Shown here: positions 15,918 to 24,230 of the stretch, piece by piece
Numbering within the stretch: the first letter of the stretch is position 1
How the letters are laid out: every line of letters begins with the position of its first letter
NCBI GenBank assembly: GCA_002428985.1
Contig: DIYL01000006.1
Location: forward strand, 1-44,285
DNA length: 44,285 nt
Source of the DNA: Anaerolineales bacterium UBA6055
GTDB lineage: Bacteria > Chloroflexota > Anaerolineae > Aggregatilineales > Phototrophicaceae
Direction: 5' to 3'
The notes under the pieces: model-generated
The model's database searches: none
Seen by the model: the letters and a program-made list of their open reading frames with translations, nothing else
Told to the model about the DNA's origin: nothing
Translations under genes and position numbers: made by a program

Positions 15918-17153
15918 ATGACCCAACTGCCAATGGTTCAATTGGTGACATTTGCATTTACATTCTGGTTTGGAGCGTATCTGCTATCGCGCCACCAACA
16001 GAAAGTCGGGATGCGTTTTGCTGGCTTGGGGTTGATGGCGTATGCACTTGGGCTTGCTGGCGATACCTTACTTGTGAATGCAAATAATCCGATGTTTGCT
16101 GAGCAAGTGGTTTGGTTCCGGCGGGCGTGGATCATTCTACCTGCACTATGTTGGATTATGGCTGTTCGCCAGTTATTGCCTGTTGAAGTGCGCTCCGAAT
16201 TACCCGGTCGTCCCATTGGGCTGATTTTTCTCGCGTCGATCTTCTTTGCATTGGCTACGGGTAGTATCCTGATACCGCAGGAAATTCTTGGTACAGATGT
16301 CGCGTATCTGGCAATCAGTCTCGATGTTATCTTGCTCGGTTATGGAATTTCGGCATTAGATGCCTTTGAAGATGGCGAGGCATTTTTACCTGACTTCTTA
16401 CGGGCATTTTTAGGCGCAGGATTTGTTGTGCTTATACTTGCTGGACAAGTCATTGTCTTTATCACAATTACTGACACCATCACGCCAGCAACCCTACTGC
16501 TACTCATCACTGTGATCGTAACCGCTATTACAATACAGACCTTTAATGATGGTTTACAACAGGTTCTCGATAACCTGATTTTTGGTCAATCAAAAGCTGT
16601 ACAAGAACGTGCGGAACTTCGTGCTGTGACACAAGCGATTCCACGCTTTGATGATAGTCTCGATATTAATTTGATGCCTGAAAAAGAATTCAATCGTTTG
16701 ACCCGTCGCGCCTTAAGCAATATGGGCAATATCACGAAACTGGCATCGAATCCGCTGACCAACTTACCGATTATTCATCAACGCCTCGCTGACAAAGGGC
16801 TATCAGACGGCACATTAGATCGGGCGAACGAGCTTAAACTCGTCCTGACCGAAAGTATTGACCGCCTGAAACCACCAAATAGTGATGAATTTGGTACAAC
16901 TGATGAATGGCGCTACTATAACGCACTCTATTTTCCGTATGTTGTTGGCATTAAACCGTTCAGTCGGCGCAACCTATTAGACGAGTTAGACGACACCACA
17001 CGGTCTGCGCTTGATTGGTTCCAAGTCTATGTACCCGAACGCACTCTGTATAATTGGCAGTCTGCCGGAGCAAAACTCATCGCCCAAGATTTGCGCGATC
17101 AAGTCTATGCGATTGTGATACCATCAACACACGAAATTGCATTTCAGAGTTAA
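15918..17153 (+). CDS. Orphan 7TM-like sensor membrane protein with cytoplasmic tail
   Basis: The first 205 or so residues form about seven hydrophobic helices (LVTFAFTFWFGAYLLS, WIILPALCWIMAVRQLLP, LIFLASIFFALATGSILI, FLGAGFVVLILAGQVIVFI, TLLLLITVIVTAITIQTF). A segment resembling the exit of 7TM histidine kinases follows (LQQVLDNLIFGQ). The last 190 or so residues are soluble, helical and unfamiliar, with no His box, ATP-binding motif or output domain that I can name. GAGG lies 8 nt before the ATG. The next gene, 119 bp downstream on the same strand, is a 7TM-PAS histidine kinase, so the pair may sense related cues. The soluble tail could be a degenerate transmitter or a new output module. 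Confidence 0.75.
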   Translation: MTQLPMVQLVTFAFTFWFGAYLLSRHQQKVGMRFAGLGLMAYALGLAGDTLLVNANNPMFAEQVVWFRRAWIILPALCWIMAVRQLLPVEVRSELPGRPIGLIFLASIFFALATGSILIPQEILGTDVAYLAISLDVILLGYGISALDAFEDGEAFLPDFLRAFLGAGFVVLILAGQVIVFITITDTITPATLLLLITVIVTAITIQTFNDGLQQVLDNLIFGQSKAVQERAELRAVTQAIPRFDDSLDINLMPEKEFNRLTRRALSNMGNITKLASNPLTNLPIIHQRLADKGLSDGTLDRANELKLVLTESIDRLKPPNSDEFGTTDEWRYYNALYFPYVVGIKPFSRRNLLDELDDTTRSALDWFQVYVPERTLYNWQSAGAKLIAQDLRDQVYAIVIPSTHEIAFQS

Positions 17154-17272
17154 TCTAAAACACAGATGAGAGTTAGTTGTTTATGGTGTAATAAATCGCT
17201 AATTTTATAGTGTCATACTCCAACATTGTACAATCGTAAAATAACTTATCTACATCAGACGTGGTAAATCTC

Positions 17273-19042
17273 ATGAGTATTTACAGGTTATACGTCATTC
17301 TAGCGCTACTGGGGGCAGCTGTCTCACTGGGATTAGCCTTGTATGCGCTACAAAATCGCGAATCAACCGCCTCGAAATCTTTTTCATTATGGATGCTTGG
17401 TGGTTTTATCTGGGCGGCAAGTTGTGGTTTGTCTGCATTAAGTCAGTCACCAGAGCAAGCAATTTTCTGGATATATCCTGTGCGTTATAGTGGTATCGCG
17501 ATTGGCTCATCTATGTTGGCAAAATTTGCGACAGATTATACGGGTCGATGGGAGAGCGTTCCTAAATTTATTAAAGCCAGCTTATATGTGCTCCCATTGA
17601 TTTCAATTGTGATCCTGTTCACACCGGGGCATCAATTGGTCTGGTATGACATTGAGACTGTCCAACTAGATACCTATTGGTTTGTCATCGTTGGTGATGT
17701 CGGACTCTGGTATTGGGTATTTGTCTTCACAGGATTCGGATTTGCCTTTTATGGATTGACCTTACTGGTTATCCGTGCATTGTCTGGTTTTGCTATCTAT
17801 CGCTGGCGCACGTTGCTGATTGTCGGTAGTACACTATTGCCAATTTTTTCTTCGTTGTGGATGACTGTACAAGAGTGGGATTCTGTACAGGTCGATATTA
17901 CAGCAATCACTATTGCGATAGTCGGACCAATTTGGGGATGGACGATCTTTAGAGGGCAATTCTTTAATGTTTTACCGATTGCCCATGATGTTGTTATCCA
18001 ACATGTACGCGATGCGATTTTTGTTGTTGATAAACAAGGGTATGTCGTCGAGTTAAACCGCGCTGCGGTTGAATTTCTTGGTGAACCAGAAAAATCACAT
18101 GTTAATCGGCAGGTTGAAGATCTCTTTCAAAAATACCCCAACATCATCAAGCAACTCAACAACGACTCCAAGACAATTGTTGAAGTCGAGATTATACAAA
18201 AAAATATCGCTTGCTATTATAACTTGAACCGCATCCCATTGTATTTAAAGGAGAAGCATGAAGTTGGATCATTAATCACATTACATGATGTCACCGATAT
18301 TCATCAATCAGAACAGCGACGACTTGATTTAGCCCGAGAACGCGAGCGAATTGAAATATTGAGTTCGTTTATCCGTGATGCATCCCATGATTTGAAAACG
18401 CCACTTTCAACGATGAACACATCGATTTATCTATTAGGTAGAGAACTCGATGGAATCGGGCATGGTCATGAGCGTCTCGATACAATGCAATTTCAGGTTA
18501 ATCGCCTGCATAAATTAGTAGATGATATGTTGTTTATGACTAAATTAGATGAACAATCCACACTGTTATTGAAAGAGGGCGATGTTAATCTGCTGATGGA
18601 TGTAGCAATATCGAAGGTCAAAGATACATATGCAGAACATACACCAACGATTACCTTAACTGCCGAAGAAAACTTGCCTCCCATTCAAATTTCCACACAT
18701 GAATTAACCCGTGCATTTGTTGAGTTATTGTCCAATGCCATACTACATTCTGATGCACCAGCAACAGTTGTGGTACGACTTCGTAATGAACCGAAATATC
18801 TCACTATTGAAATCGCCGATAATGGGCGAGGAATTGCTGAACATGAGGTCAATCGTATTTATCAACGTTTCTATCGTGGCGATATTGCACGCGGAACACA
18901 GACTGGTGGCACTGGATTAGGGTTATCGATTGTCCAACGCATTATCTCATTACATAATGGGAAAATCGAAGTCATCCCCAACAAACCACAAGGGAGTATA
19001 TTTCGGGTGATGTTACCTACCACCACCCAGTCAATTGATTAA
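17273..19042 (+). CDS. Sensor histidine kinase with 7TM N-terminus and PAS domain
   Basis: The product has 589 residues from ATG 17273. Residues about 5-232 form seven membrane helices of the his_kinase_N 7TM kind. A PAS domain follows at about 238-345 (VRDAIFVVDKQGYVVELNRA), then a short linker helix. The transmitter is complete: phospho-acceptor His372 in the DASHDLKTPLS box, an N-box (ELTRAFVELLSNAILHS), a G1 box (IADNGRGI) and a G2 box (GGTGLGLSIVQRI). The protein should autophosphorylate in response to a membrane or periplasmic ligand and pass the phosphate to a response regulator. No regulator gene lies in the window, so it is an orphan kinase. A GTG at 17261 is an alternative start. 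The gene is convergent with the metallopeptidase gene, with an 8-bp gap. Confidence 0.93.
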   Translation: MSIYRLYVILALLGAAVSLGLALYALQNRESTASKSFSLWMLGGFIWAASCGLSALSQSPEQAIFWIYPVRYSGIAIGSSMLAKFATDYTGRWESVPKFIKASLYVLPLISIVILFTPGHQLVWYDIETVQLDTYWFVIVGDVGLWYWVFVFTGFGFAFYGLTLLVIRALSGFAIYRWRTLLIVGSTLLPIFSSLWMTVQEWDSVQVDITAITIAIVGPIWGWTIFRGQFFNVLPIAHDVVIQHVRDAIFVVDKQGYVVELNRAAVEFLGEPEKSHVNRQVEDLFQKYPNIIKQLNNDSKTIVEVEIIQKNIACYYNLNRIPLYLKEKHEVGSLITLHDVTDIHQSEQRRLDLARERERIEILSSFIRDASHDLKTPLSTMNTSIYLLGRELDGIGHGHERLDTMQFQVNRLHKLVDDMLFMTKLDEQSTLLLKEGDVNLLMDVAISKVKDTYAEHTPTITLTAEENLPPIQISTHELTRAFVELLSNAILHSDAPATVVVRLRNEPKYLTIEIADNGRGIAEHEVNRIYQRFYRGDIARGTQTGGTGLGLSIVQRIISLHNGKIEVIPNKPQGSIFRVMLPTTTQSID

Positions 19043-19050
19043 CACCTACA

Positions 19051-20310
19051 CTATGACAATTTTAATAATTCTAATGCAAGTGCAGGATCCATTGAAAAAC
19101 CGATGCGAGTTGTCACATCGTCGACCTGTGCAAAGCAAATCGTATCGTCACCGGTCCAGCATGTACCGTCACTATCGCCATCAGCAAAACGCGCATCTAA
19201 AAATTGAGTATACCCATCAACAAATTCAGTTGTATCTTCAGCGGTATCCCAAATTTGATAGATAACCCAAGCCAACTCACCTGTTGTATCATTGACCCAA
19301 AGGTTCATGTGATCACCACCCCAGCCTGTAGCCATATCTGCAACTTGACTACCACCGAGATATGTGCCCAGATACTGGCGCAAATAAAATTCGCCAACAG
19401 GGGTATCTTGCGCTAACCGCCAGTGATCATCAAGTAGATCACTCATATCAGGGATTGTCACATCAATGGGCATTTCGCCTGCAAGATAGCGATCTGGATG
19501 ATAGATTTGTTCAGTTGATTGAGGAAGATTGCCCATAAACGCCTCATCAATGGCCGACCAGCCTTCTGCATTGATAAGTTGTGAGACAAAAACTTGCCCC
19601 TGCAAATACGGGAACAGCAACTCTGCTTCAATAATAGGGGGAACACTATCCGGTATACTGACCCCACCAAGATCAGCTCCTGCTGCAAACACAGCTTGCG
19701 CCAATGCCAGTGGGTCTTCATCGGCCAGAACTAGGGTATAATCCGTCATCGCTTGTGTCGCATCACCTTCGACTAGTGAAATCACAGCCAACTGAAAATC
19801 ACTGTTTTCGCTTTCGTCAATTGTGTCCAACAGTGCTTCTAAGTCAAAATGTTGGTCTTGTAAGGCATGGACATATTCATGGGAATATGTGATTTGCTCA
19901 AGAATTGGGATGCTGTCTTCAGGCTCTTCACCACTCAATAAGATCACATTCATCATGTTGGTTTCTGGATCATAAAATCCGGCAACTTGTGATAATAGAA
20001 AGTCAATGAGTATCTCTTCTAAATCAATATCTGGTTGCATCAAATCTAGGGCAACATAAAATAATAGATCATCGGCAAATTCTTCTTCGCCATATTGCTC
20101 GTCAAATTCTATAATTAGGAACGCTTCCAATTCATCAGTCGAGGGGAAATCTATTATTGTTTCTTCCAGTGGTTCAAGCCCTCGGATGTCGCTGGTGATC
20201 TCCTCAATTTCATCTAACTGTGTCCGCAATTCGGGCGAAACCGTTTCCTGTGCTTGTACACTAGATATAACCAATACGCTAATGAGTATCATCAATACAC
20301 GGTAATGCAT
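19051..20310 (-). CDS. Secreted HExxH zinc metallopeptidase-like protein
   Basis: The product has about 419 residues. The start at 20310 is preferred because GGA lies 6-7 nt upstream and a standard signal peptide follows (MHYRVLMILISVLVISSVQA); ATG 20328 in frame has no ribosome site. The core motif SHEYVHALQDQHFDLEAL holds the zincin HEYVH (144-148), and SLVEGDAT about 33 residues later supplies a likely third ligand, Glu181. This HExxH...VEGD layout recurs in uncharacterised secreted proteins of Actinobacteria and Chloroflexota. The mature protein is very acidic. I infer an extracellular or periplasmic zinc protease; the substrate is unknown. It lies between a histidine kinase and an FHA gene with no clear link to either. 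Confidence 0.78.
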   Translation of the reverse strand: MHYRVLMILISVLVISSVQAQETVSPELRTQLDEIEEITSDIRGLEPLEETIIDFPSTDELEAFLIIEFDEQYGEEEFADDLLFYVALDLMQPDIDLEEILIDFLLSQVAGFYDPETNMMNVILLSGEEPEDSIPILEQITYSHEYVHALQDQHFDLEALLDTIDESENSDFQLAVISLVEGDATQAMTDYTLVLADEDPLALAQAVFAAGADLGGVSIPDSVPPIIEAELLFPYLQGQVFVSQLINAEGWSAIDEAFMGNLPQSTEQIYHPDRYLAGEMPIDVTIPDMSDLLDDHWRLAQDTPVGEFYLRQYLGTYLGGSQVADMATGWGGDHMNLWVNDTTGELAWVIYQIWDTAEDTTEFVDGYTQFLDARFADGDSDGTCWTGDDTICFAQVDDVTTRIGFSMDPALALELLKLS

Positions 20311-20461
20311 AAGTATCCATTTCTGCATAACGAATCAATAAGCGTATTGTACGATGAAATTTTAAACCGGAGATTAAGTTAAAGAGGGTAAACAAATAAC
20401 AGCAAACTGCATCGATCTTGCTGAGTTAAAATAATTATCAAATTACTGAAGTTAAAGCTGA

Positions 20462-20941
20462 TTACTCCCCATTAAAGCCGATGAACAAGACCTTAAGCTC
20501 GAGACCACCAAAGCGAATGTTATCACCGTGACGCAAACGATACGGTGTTCCTGTCTGAAGCAAGTCGCCATTAATATATGTCCCATTGGTGCTATTCATA
20601 TCTGTGATGGAAATGCGATTATCAACGACCTGTATATATGAATGAAAGCGCGAGATACCATGTTCATGTCTTGCATGGGGTGTTAGGTCAATATCCACTT
20701 TACGATCACGCGAGTTCGTCACACGTCCGATGACCATATACAGTCTGACTTTAACTTCAAATTCTACACTGGTTTCTTTAACAATAAATCTTAGTCGTCG
20801 CGGAATCTCACTATCAAGCGGGTCGGTTTGACGCTCACTGGCTTGTTGGATGGCCTTCTCACGATCAATCTCATGAGTCTCAAATTCATCAGATTCGGGA
20901 GGATTATCATGGAGTCCTGATATGGATGGTCGATTCGTCAT
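20462..20941 (-). CDS. FHA domain protein
   Basis: The 159-residue protein has an acidic, probably disordered N-terminus of about 50 residues. The FHA domain keeps the key loops: IGRVTNS, ISRFHSYI and STNGTYINGDLL. It is a phosphothreonine reader like the two FHA proteins at 14188-15239 but has a different N-terminal region. ATG 20941 is chosen because the text before it in frame is not protein-like; its ribosome site is weak (AGG, 12 nt away). It is the gene next to the 3' end of dnaA on the same strand, separated by about 350 bp. Confidence 0.85.
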   Translation of the reverse strand: MTNRPSISGLHDNPPESDEFETHEIDREKAIQQASERQTDPLDSEIPRRLRFIVKETSVEFEVKVRLYMVIGRVTNSRDRKVDIDLTPHARHEHGISRFHSYIQVVDNRISITDMNSTNGTYINGDLLQTGTPYRLRHGDNIRFGGLELKVLFIGFNGE

Positions 20942-21294
20942 TGCATTTATGCCTGTTTGTGTTGATATAAGGTTAGTATAAGCCAACAATGAATAAATAT
21001 AAGTTAAGGATTGGGAATTAATTATAAATCATGTGAATTTAACTTTTGCTGTTAAATTTTAGGTAGGATGAAGTTTCACAGACCTTGTCGTTGCACCTTA
21101 TTAACACGTCGTATCCCCCTATTTTGCTCATATTACAGCGTATATCTATGTTTGCACTGAGATATATCCATAGTTTATTTACTTTAACCATTTGCATGCG
21201 TAGAGAATATAGCAAATAAGTCATCTTGTATCAATGCAACTCTGATACTATACCGCAATAAATTACATAAGGTTACGGTTAAATTTGGATTTAG
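20942..21294. other. AT-rich intergenic region between dnaA and the FHA gene
   Basis: No gene of convincing quality lies here. There is a 7-bp inverted repeat TATATCT (21141-21147) / AGATATA (21160-21166) with a 12-nt loop. It might end the dnaA transcript or regulate the FHA gene, but it lacks a U-tract. Otherwise I see only AT-rich sequence. Confidence 0.4.
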
Positions 21295-22698
21295 TTAAAG
21301 GCTTGAAATGCGATTCCGTAATTTTTGGATGCGCGATGCAAGGACGGGGTCAGCCTCGATTTCTTCTTCGATCTTGTTGCACCCATGCAAAACAGTGGTA
21401 TGACTGCGCCCAAAGGATTCTCCAATTTGTGGGAGGGACGCTTCAGTCATTTCACGCGCAAGAAACATCGCAATCTGGCGGGCATGATTGATGCGGGCGG
21501 CACGCTTTTTACCTGTAATGGCCGTGGATTCCATGTTAAAGGTATCAGCAACCGTATCAATGATATGTGGAATAGTAATCTGTTGGCGCGGCTTTTCATA
21601 ACGGTTCAGCGTTGCCTCGGCGCGGTGCATGGTTAAATTATGACCACCGCCAAGTCTTACTCGGGCTGCAATTTGATTAAAGACACCATTCAACTCGCGG
21701 ATATTATGTGGCGCACGTTCAGCAATCATTTCGAACATATCTGCTGGGATGTCAAGATTGCGTTCTTGTGCCCACATTTCCATAATGGCGATCCGGGTCT
21801 CAAATTCTGGTGGGGAAATATCTGCAACTAAACCACCTTGAAAACGTGATCTAAGGCGATCTTCGAGGGTTTCTAATTCGCGGGGATGACGATCCGAGGC
21901 AAGCACGATCTGCTTGTTAAAGTTGACCAGCGCATTAAATGTATGGAAAAATTCTTCTTGAGTGGTATCTTTACCACGGATAAACTGAATATCGTCAACG
22001 AGTAAAATATCGACCGACCGATATTTTTCACGAAACATAGCCGTTGTCCGGTTCCGAATTGCATTGACGAGATCGTTTGTAAAGGCTTCTGATGGTACAT
22101 ATAAGACACGTAAACCACGTTGTTGGCAGGTATTTGCAATGGCGTGCAGTAAGTGTGTTTTACCCAGACCAACACCACCATAAACCAAAAACGGGTTATA
22201 TACTGTTGCTGGATATTCAGCGATAGCTTGCGCTGCTTCGACTGCAATATAATTGGACTTATTTGCAACAAAGCGATTAAACGTCAAATGTGGATTGAGT
22301 TCGCTCTCTGGCAAATCAGGGCGTTGAGGTTGGCGTAGGGCATCGTGGAAGGATGGACGCGTGTCTTCGACAACGGGTGCATCATCGTCTTGTTGCGCCA
22401 GCAATTTAAACAGAGGCATCTCTTCATTGACTTCTTCCAAAGTCGGTTTGGGACGATGTACACGAAATTCAATTTGCACAGTTTGACCGAATGACTCAAT
22501 CAAGGCACATTGTACATCTTCATATAGTCGGTGTTGTAACATATCGCAGACGTAGCTATTCGGAACCCCAATAACAAAGGTATCAACCTCCAATGACAAG
22601 AACTGGGTTGGACGTAACCAAGTTTCAAAATTGGCACGATCCCACTTGAGTTCAAGTAAATTGATTGCTGATTTCCAAGCTTTCCTTGCGACGTCCAC
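21295..22698 (-). CDS. dnaA: Chromosomal replication initiator protein DnaA
   Basis: The 467-residue protein has all four DnaA domains. Domain I is at about 1-85 and a linker at about 86-135. The AAA+ core has Walker A GGVGLGKTH (174-182), Walker B ILLVDDIQF (231-239) and sensor SDRHP. C-terminal domain IV carries the box-binding helix-turn-helix. DnaA binds DnaA boxes at oriC as ATP-filaments and melts the origin. The signature reads SFGRSHTTVLHGCNKI: Ser432 stands where most DnaAs, including E. coli Asp433, have Asp in GRDHTT, a base-contacting position. The start is GTG with GGAAGG 11 nt upstream. Immediately upstream is a long AT-rich region with repeated words, the likely origin. dnaN is not adjacent. 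Confidence 0.97.
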   Translation of the reverse strand: MDVARKAWKSAINLLELKWDRANFETWLRPTQFLSLEVDTFVIGVPNSYVCDMLQHRLYEDVQCALIESFGQTVQIEFRVHRPKPTLEEVNEEMPLFKLLAQQDDDAPVVEDTRPSFHDALRQPQRPDLPESELNPHLTFNRFVANKSNYIAVEAAQAIAEYPATVYNPFLVYGGVGLGKTHLLHAIANTCQQRGLRVLYVPSEAFTNDLVNAIRNRTTAMFREKYRSVDILLVDDIQFIRGKDTTQEEFFHTFNALVNFNKQIVLASDRHPRELETLEDRLRSRFQGGLVADISPPEFETRIAIMEMWAQERNLDIPADMFEMIAERAPHNIRELNGVFNQIAARVRLGGGHNLTMHRAEATLNRYEKPRQQITIPHIIDTVADTFNMESTAITGKKRAARINHARQIAMFLAREMTEASLPQIGESFGRSHTTVLHGCNKIEEEIEADPVLASRIQKLRNRISSL

Positions 22699-22837
22699 GA
22701 TACGAATAACCTTCCATGAGTGTAGAGATAGCTATAACCGGAATACGAATAAACCGGTTCCGTTGATAGAGCGCATTAAACCGACGGGATGCGCGTCCCG
22801 CATGACAACTGACGCAATTTGTATTGTTCAGGGTTGT

Positions 22838-22899
22838 GGTCACTTGCTGGTTATGTAATCAGCCGGGGTGTTTGCTGACTACATACCCCCATTGTGACC
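22838..22899. promoter_or_regulatory. Long imperfect hairpin upstream of dnaA
   Basis: Arms 22849-22863 (GGTTATGTAATCAGC) and 22874-22888 (GCTGACTACATACCC) pair at 13 of 15 positions around a 10-nt loop. They are enclosed by a second exact pair GGTCAC (22838-22843) / GTGACC (22894-22899). It lies about 140 bp before the dnaA start. It may be a dnaA leader structure, an operator, or part of the origin. Confidence 0.45.
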
Positions 22900-22999
22900 A
22901 ACTTGCCTACAAGAGGTGTATCTTACGTAGGTTCTATAAGTATAGCTGATAGTGTTGTCGGACTCAACTGATTTTGACGAGAAACGCGAAATTTTAAGG

Positions 23000-23258
23000 T
23001 TGGGATATTTAAAGCTATTTTTTGGGATATTTAACGCAAATCGTTATAAAATACTTAGATTTCTGTTATACCAAATTTAATTGGGTTATGTGGGAAAATT
23101 TGGGATAAAATTGGGTTATCTCTTGGGATATATCCCAAATATCCCAAAAATACGGATATGTTTTACTATATTTTAAATTTTATTTGTGAATAAATTCACA
23201 ACTTAATATTCTCCTAATTTTCCCATAATGTTCCCTTTTTTCCATAAATTTGGGATAT
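23000..23258. repeat. Cluster A of TTGGGATA(T/A) words, candidate initiator sites
   Basis: Copies in forward sense are at 23000-23008, 23022-23030, 23100-23108, 23123-23131 and 23250-23258. Reverse copies are at 23130-23138 and 23139-23147. The pair at 23123-23138 makes an exact 16-bp palindrome. Degenerate TTGGGTTAT words stand at 23081 and 23111. As TTATCCCAA the word shares TTATCC with the classical DnaA box TTATCCACA. Confidence 0.7.
23184..23201. repeat. TTGTGAAT/ATTCACAA inverted repeat with a DnaA-box-like word
   Basis: Exact 8-bp arms at 23184-23191 and 23194-23201 with a 2-bp spacer. One arm continues to TGTGAATAA, the complement of TTATTCACA, which fits the relaxed DnaA-box consensus TTWTNCACA. 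It lies inside the AT-rich part of the candidate origin. Confidence 0.5.
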
Positions 23259-23661
23259 ATTCGTTGTCTGAATAGTGAAGATGCAATCTTTAGAATTATT
23301 AAGTCTAATTCAGCTTGTTTAATTCAATATTTTCGTATTGTAATTTGACTATTCGACTGAATTCAGTGTATTATGATATAAGCTATGTCATAAGTGCTGG
23401 GCGATTTACAGCAGATTGACTTCCGCAAAATTCCAAATAAACTTCCTCAATAATTTGGACTAATTAACGCATAACTTTCTAATGGTTTCATTTCACTTCA
23501 TTTACTTATTATTACGGTGGAGATTTGTCTGAAAAGTTGCTTCTGAGTTACAAATATATGTTTTTTCTCATAATTGATGGACTAAATCCTAAGTTCGGGG
23601 TAAACTTTTCTTAACAATTTAAATATTTCCACTTTATTTTATGGAGAAACAGGGGTTAAAA

Positions 23662-24003
23662 ATGTCCGAATATCAAAGCCGTGTACCCCTAACCGATTCT
23701 ATACTAGAAGACGTTGGTACATACACTGATGAAAAACCTGATATTATCAAGGTTTCCGCTCGCTCAAGATCAACGTCGGTTGCAGGTGCTATTGCTGGTG
23801 TGATGCGTCAACACAATATGGCAGAAGTACAAGCAATCGGAGCTGGAGCAGTCAACCAAGCCGTTAAAGCATTAGCGATTGCACGAGGCTACCTCGAAAG
23901 AGATGCTATTGACATCGTGACAACGCCCTACTTTACCGAGGTTGATATAGATGGTCAGGAACGCACAGCCGTTCGCTTTAGAGTCGAACCGCGTCCTGTT
24001 TAA
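23662..24003 (+). CDS. SpoVS family protein (stage V sporulation protein S-like, Alba-like fold)
   Basis: The 113-residue product matches SpoVS almost throughout: KVSARSRSTSVAGAIAG, VQAIGAGAVNQAVKALAIAR and the closing DIDGQERTAVRFRVEPR. The family is about 86 residues, so there are about 25 extra residues in front. ATG 23662 has AGGGG 6 nt upstream; ATG 23641 has no ribosome site. SpoVS acts in late sporulation and septation in Bacillus, but homologues occur widely in non-sporulating bacteria. To my knowledge Pfam places it in the Alba-like group of nucleic-acid-binding folds. Its position just beyond the candidate origin, divergent from dnaA, fits a nucleoid or cell-cycle role better than sporulation (inference). 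A small hairpin follows. Confidence 0.93.
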   Translation: MSEYQSRVPLTDSILEDVGTYTDEKPDIIKVSARSRSTSVAGAIAGVMRQHNMAEVQAIGAGAVNQAVKALAIARGYLERDAIDIVTTPYFTEVDIDGQERTAVRFRVEPRPV

Positions 24004-24048
24004 CATAGTCGGGCGTTAGTTTTTATACTCGCTTTTATTTTATGAAGT

Positions 24049-24078
24049 AGGCAGGTACGTATACATCTGCCTTTCGTT
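24049..24078 (+). terminator. Possible terminator after spoVS
   Basis: AGGCAG (24049-24054) and CTGCCT (24067-24072) pair with a 12-nt loop and are followed by TTCGTT, 45 nt after the spoVS stop codon. The stem is short, so this is only a fair candidate. Confidence 0.4.
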
Positions 24079-24096
24079 ATAAATGAGGACTACTTT

Positions 24097-24146
24097 TTAT
24101 CCCAAATGCAACCTTATACACATTTGGGATATATGGTTTGGGAAAT
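24097..24146. repeat. Cluster B of TTGGGATA words after spoVS
   Basis: One reverse copy TTATCCCAA at 24097-24105, one forward copy TTGGGATAT at 24124-24132 and a degenerate TTGGGAAAT at 24138-24146. The word is the same as in the dnaA-spoVS gap, so spoVS is flanked by the repeats on both sides. Confidence 0.6.
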
Positions 24147-24176
24147 CCCCTCGCGTTATGTAACACAAATATAGAA

Positions 24177-24196
24177 AGAGTGCACACAGGCACTCT
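24177..24196 (-). terminator. Hairpin terminator for the LysM gene
   Basis: Exact 7-bp arms AGAGTGC (24177-24183) and GCACTCT (24190-24196) with a 6-nt loop. Read on the minus strand the stem is followed by TTCTATATTT. It lies 35 nt downstream of the stop codon of the minus-strand LysM gene. Confidence 0.6.
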
Positions 24197-24230
24197 CCCC
24201 AATAAATCAGATTGATTTCATCGTTGGACA

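Larger units (their letters stand above)
22699..23661. other. Candidate replication origin region (dnaA-spoVS intergenic)
   Basis: This 963-bp non-coding stretch separates divergent dnaA and spoVS. The dnaA-proximal 280 bp is of ordinary composition and contains a long hairpin (22838-22899). From about 22980 to 23660 it becomes strongly AT-rich. It carries seven copies of TTGGGATAT/A in both orientations (23000-23258) and one word TGTGAATAA (23185-23193), which fits the classical DnaA-box consensus TTWTNCACA on the other strand. Poly-A/T tracts at 23155-23200 could serve as an unwinding element. The position beside dnaA, AT-richness and repeated short sites are the usual marks of oriC. No strand-skew calculation was possible, so this stays a candidate. 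Confidence 0.6.
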
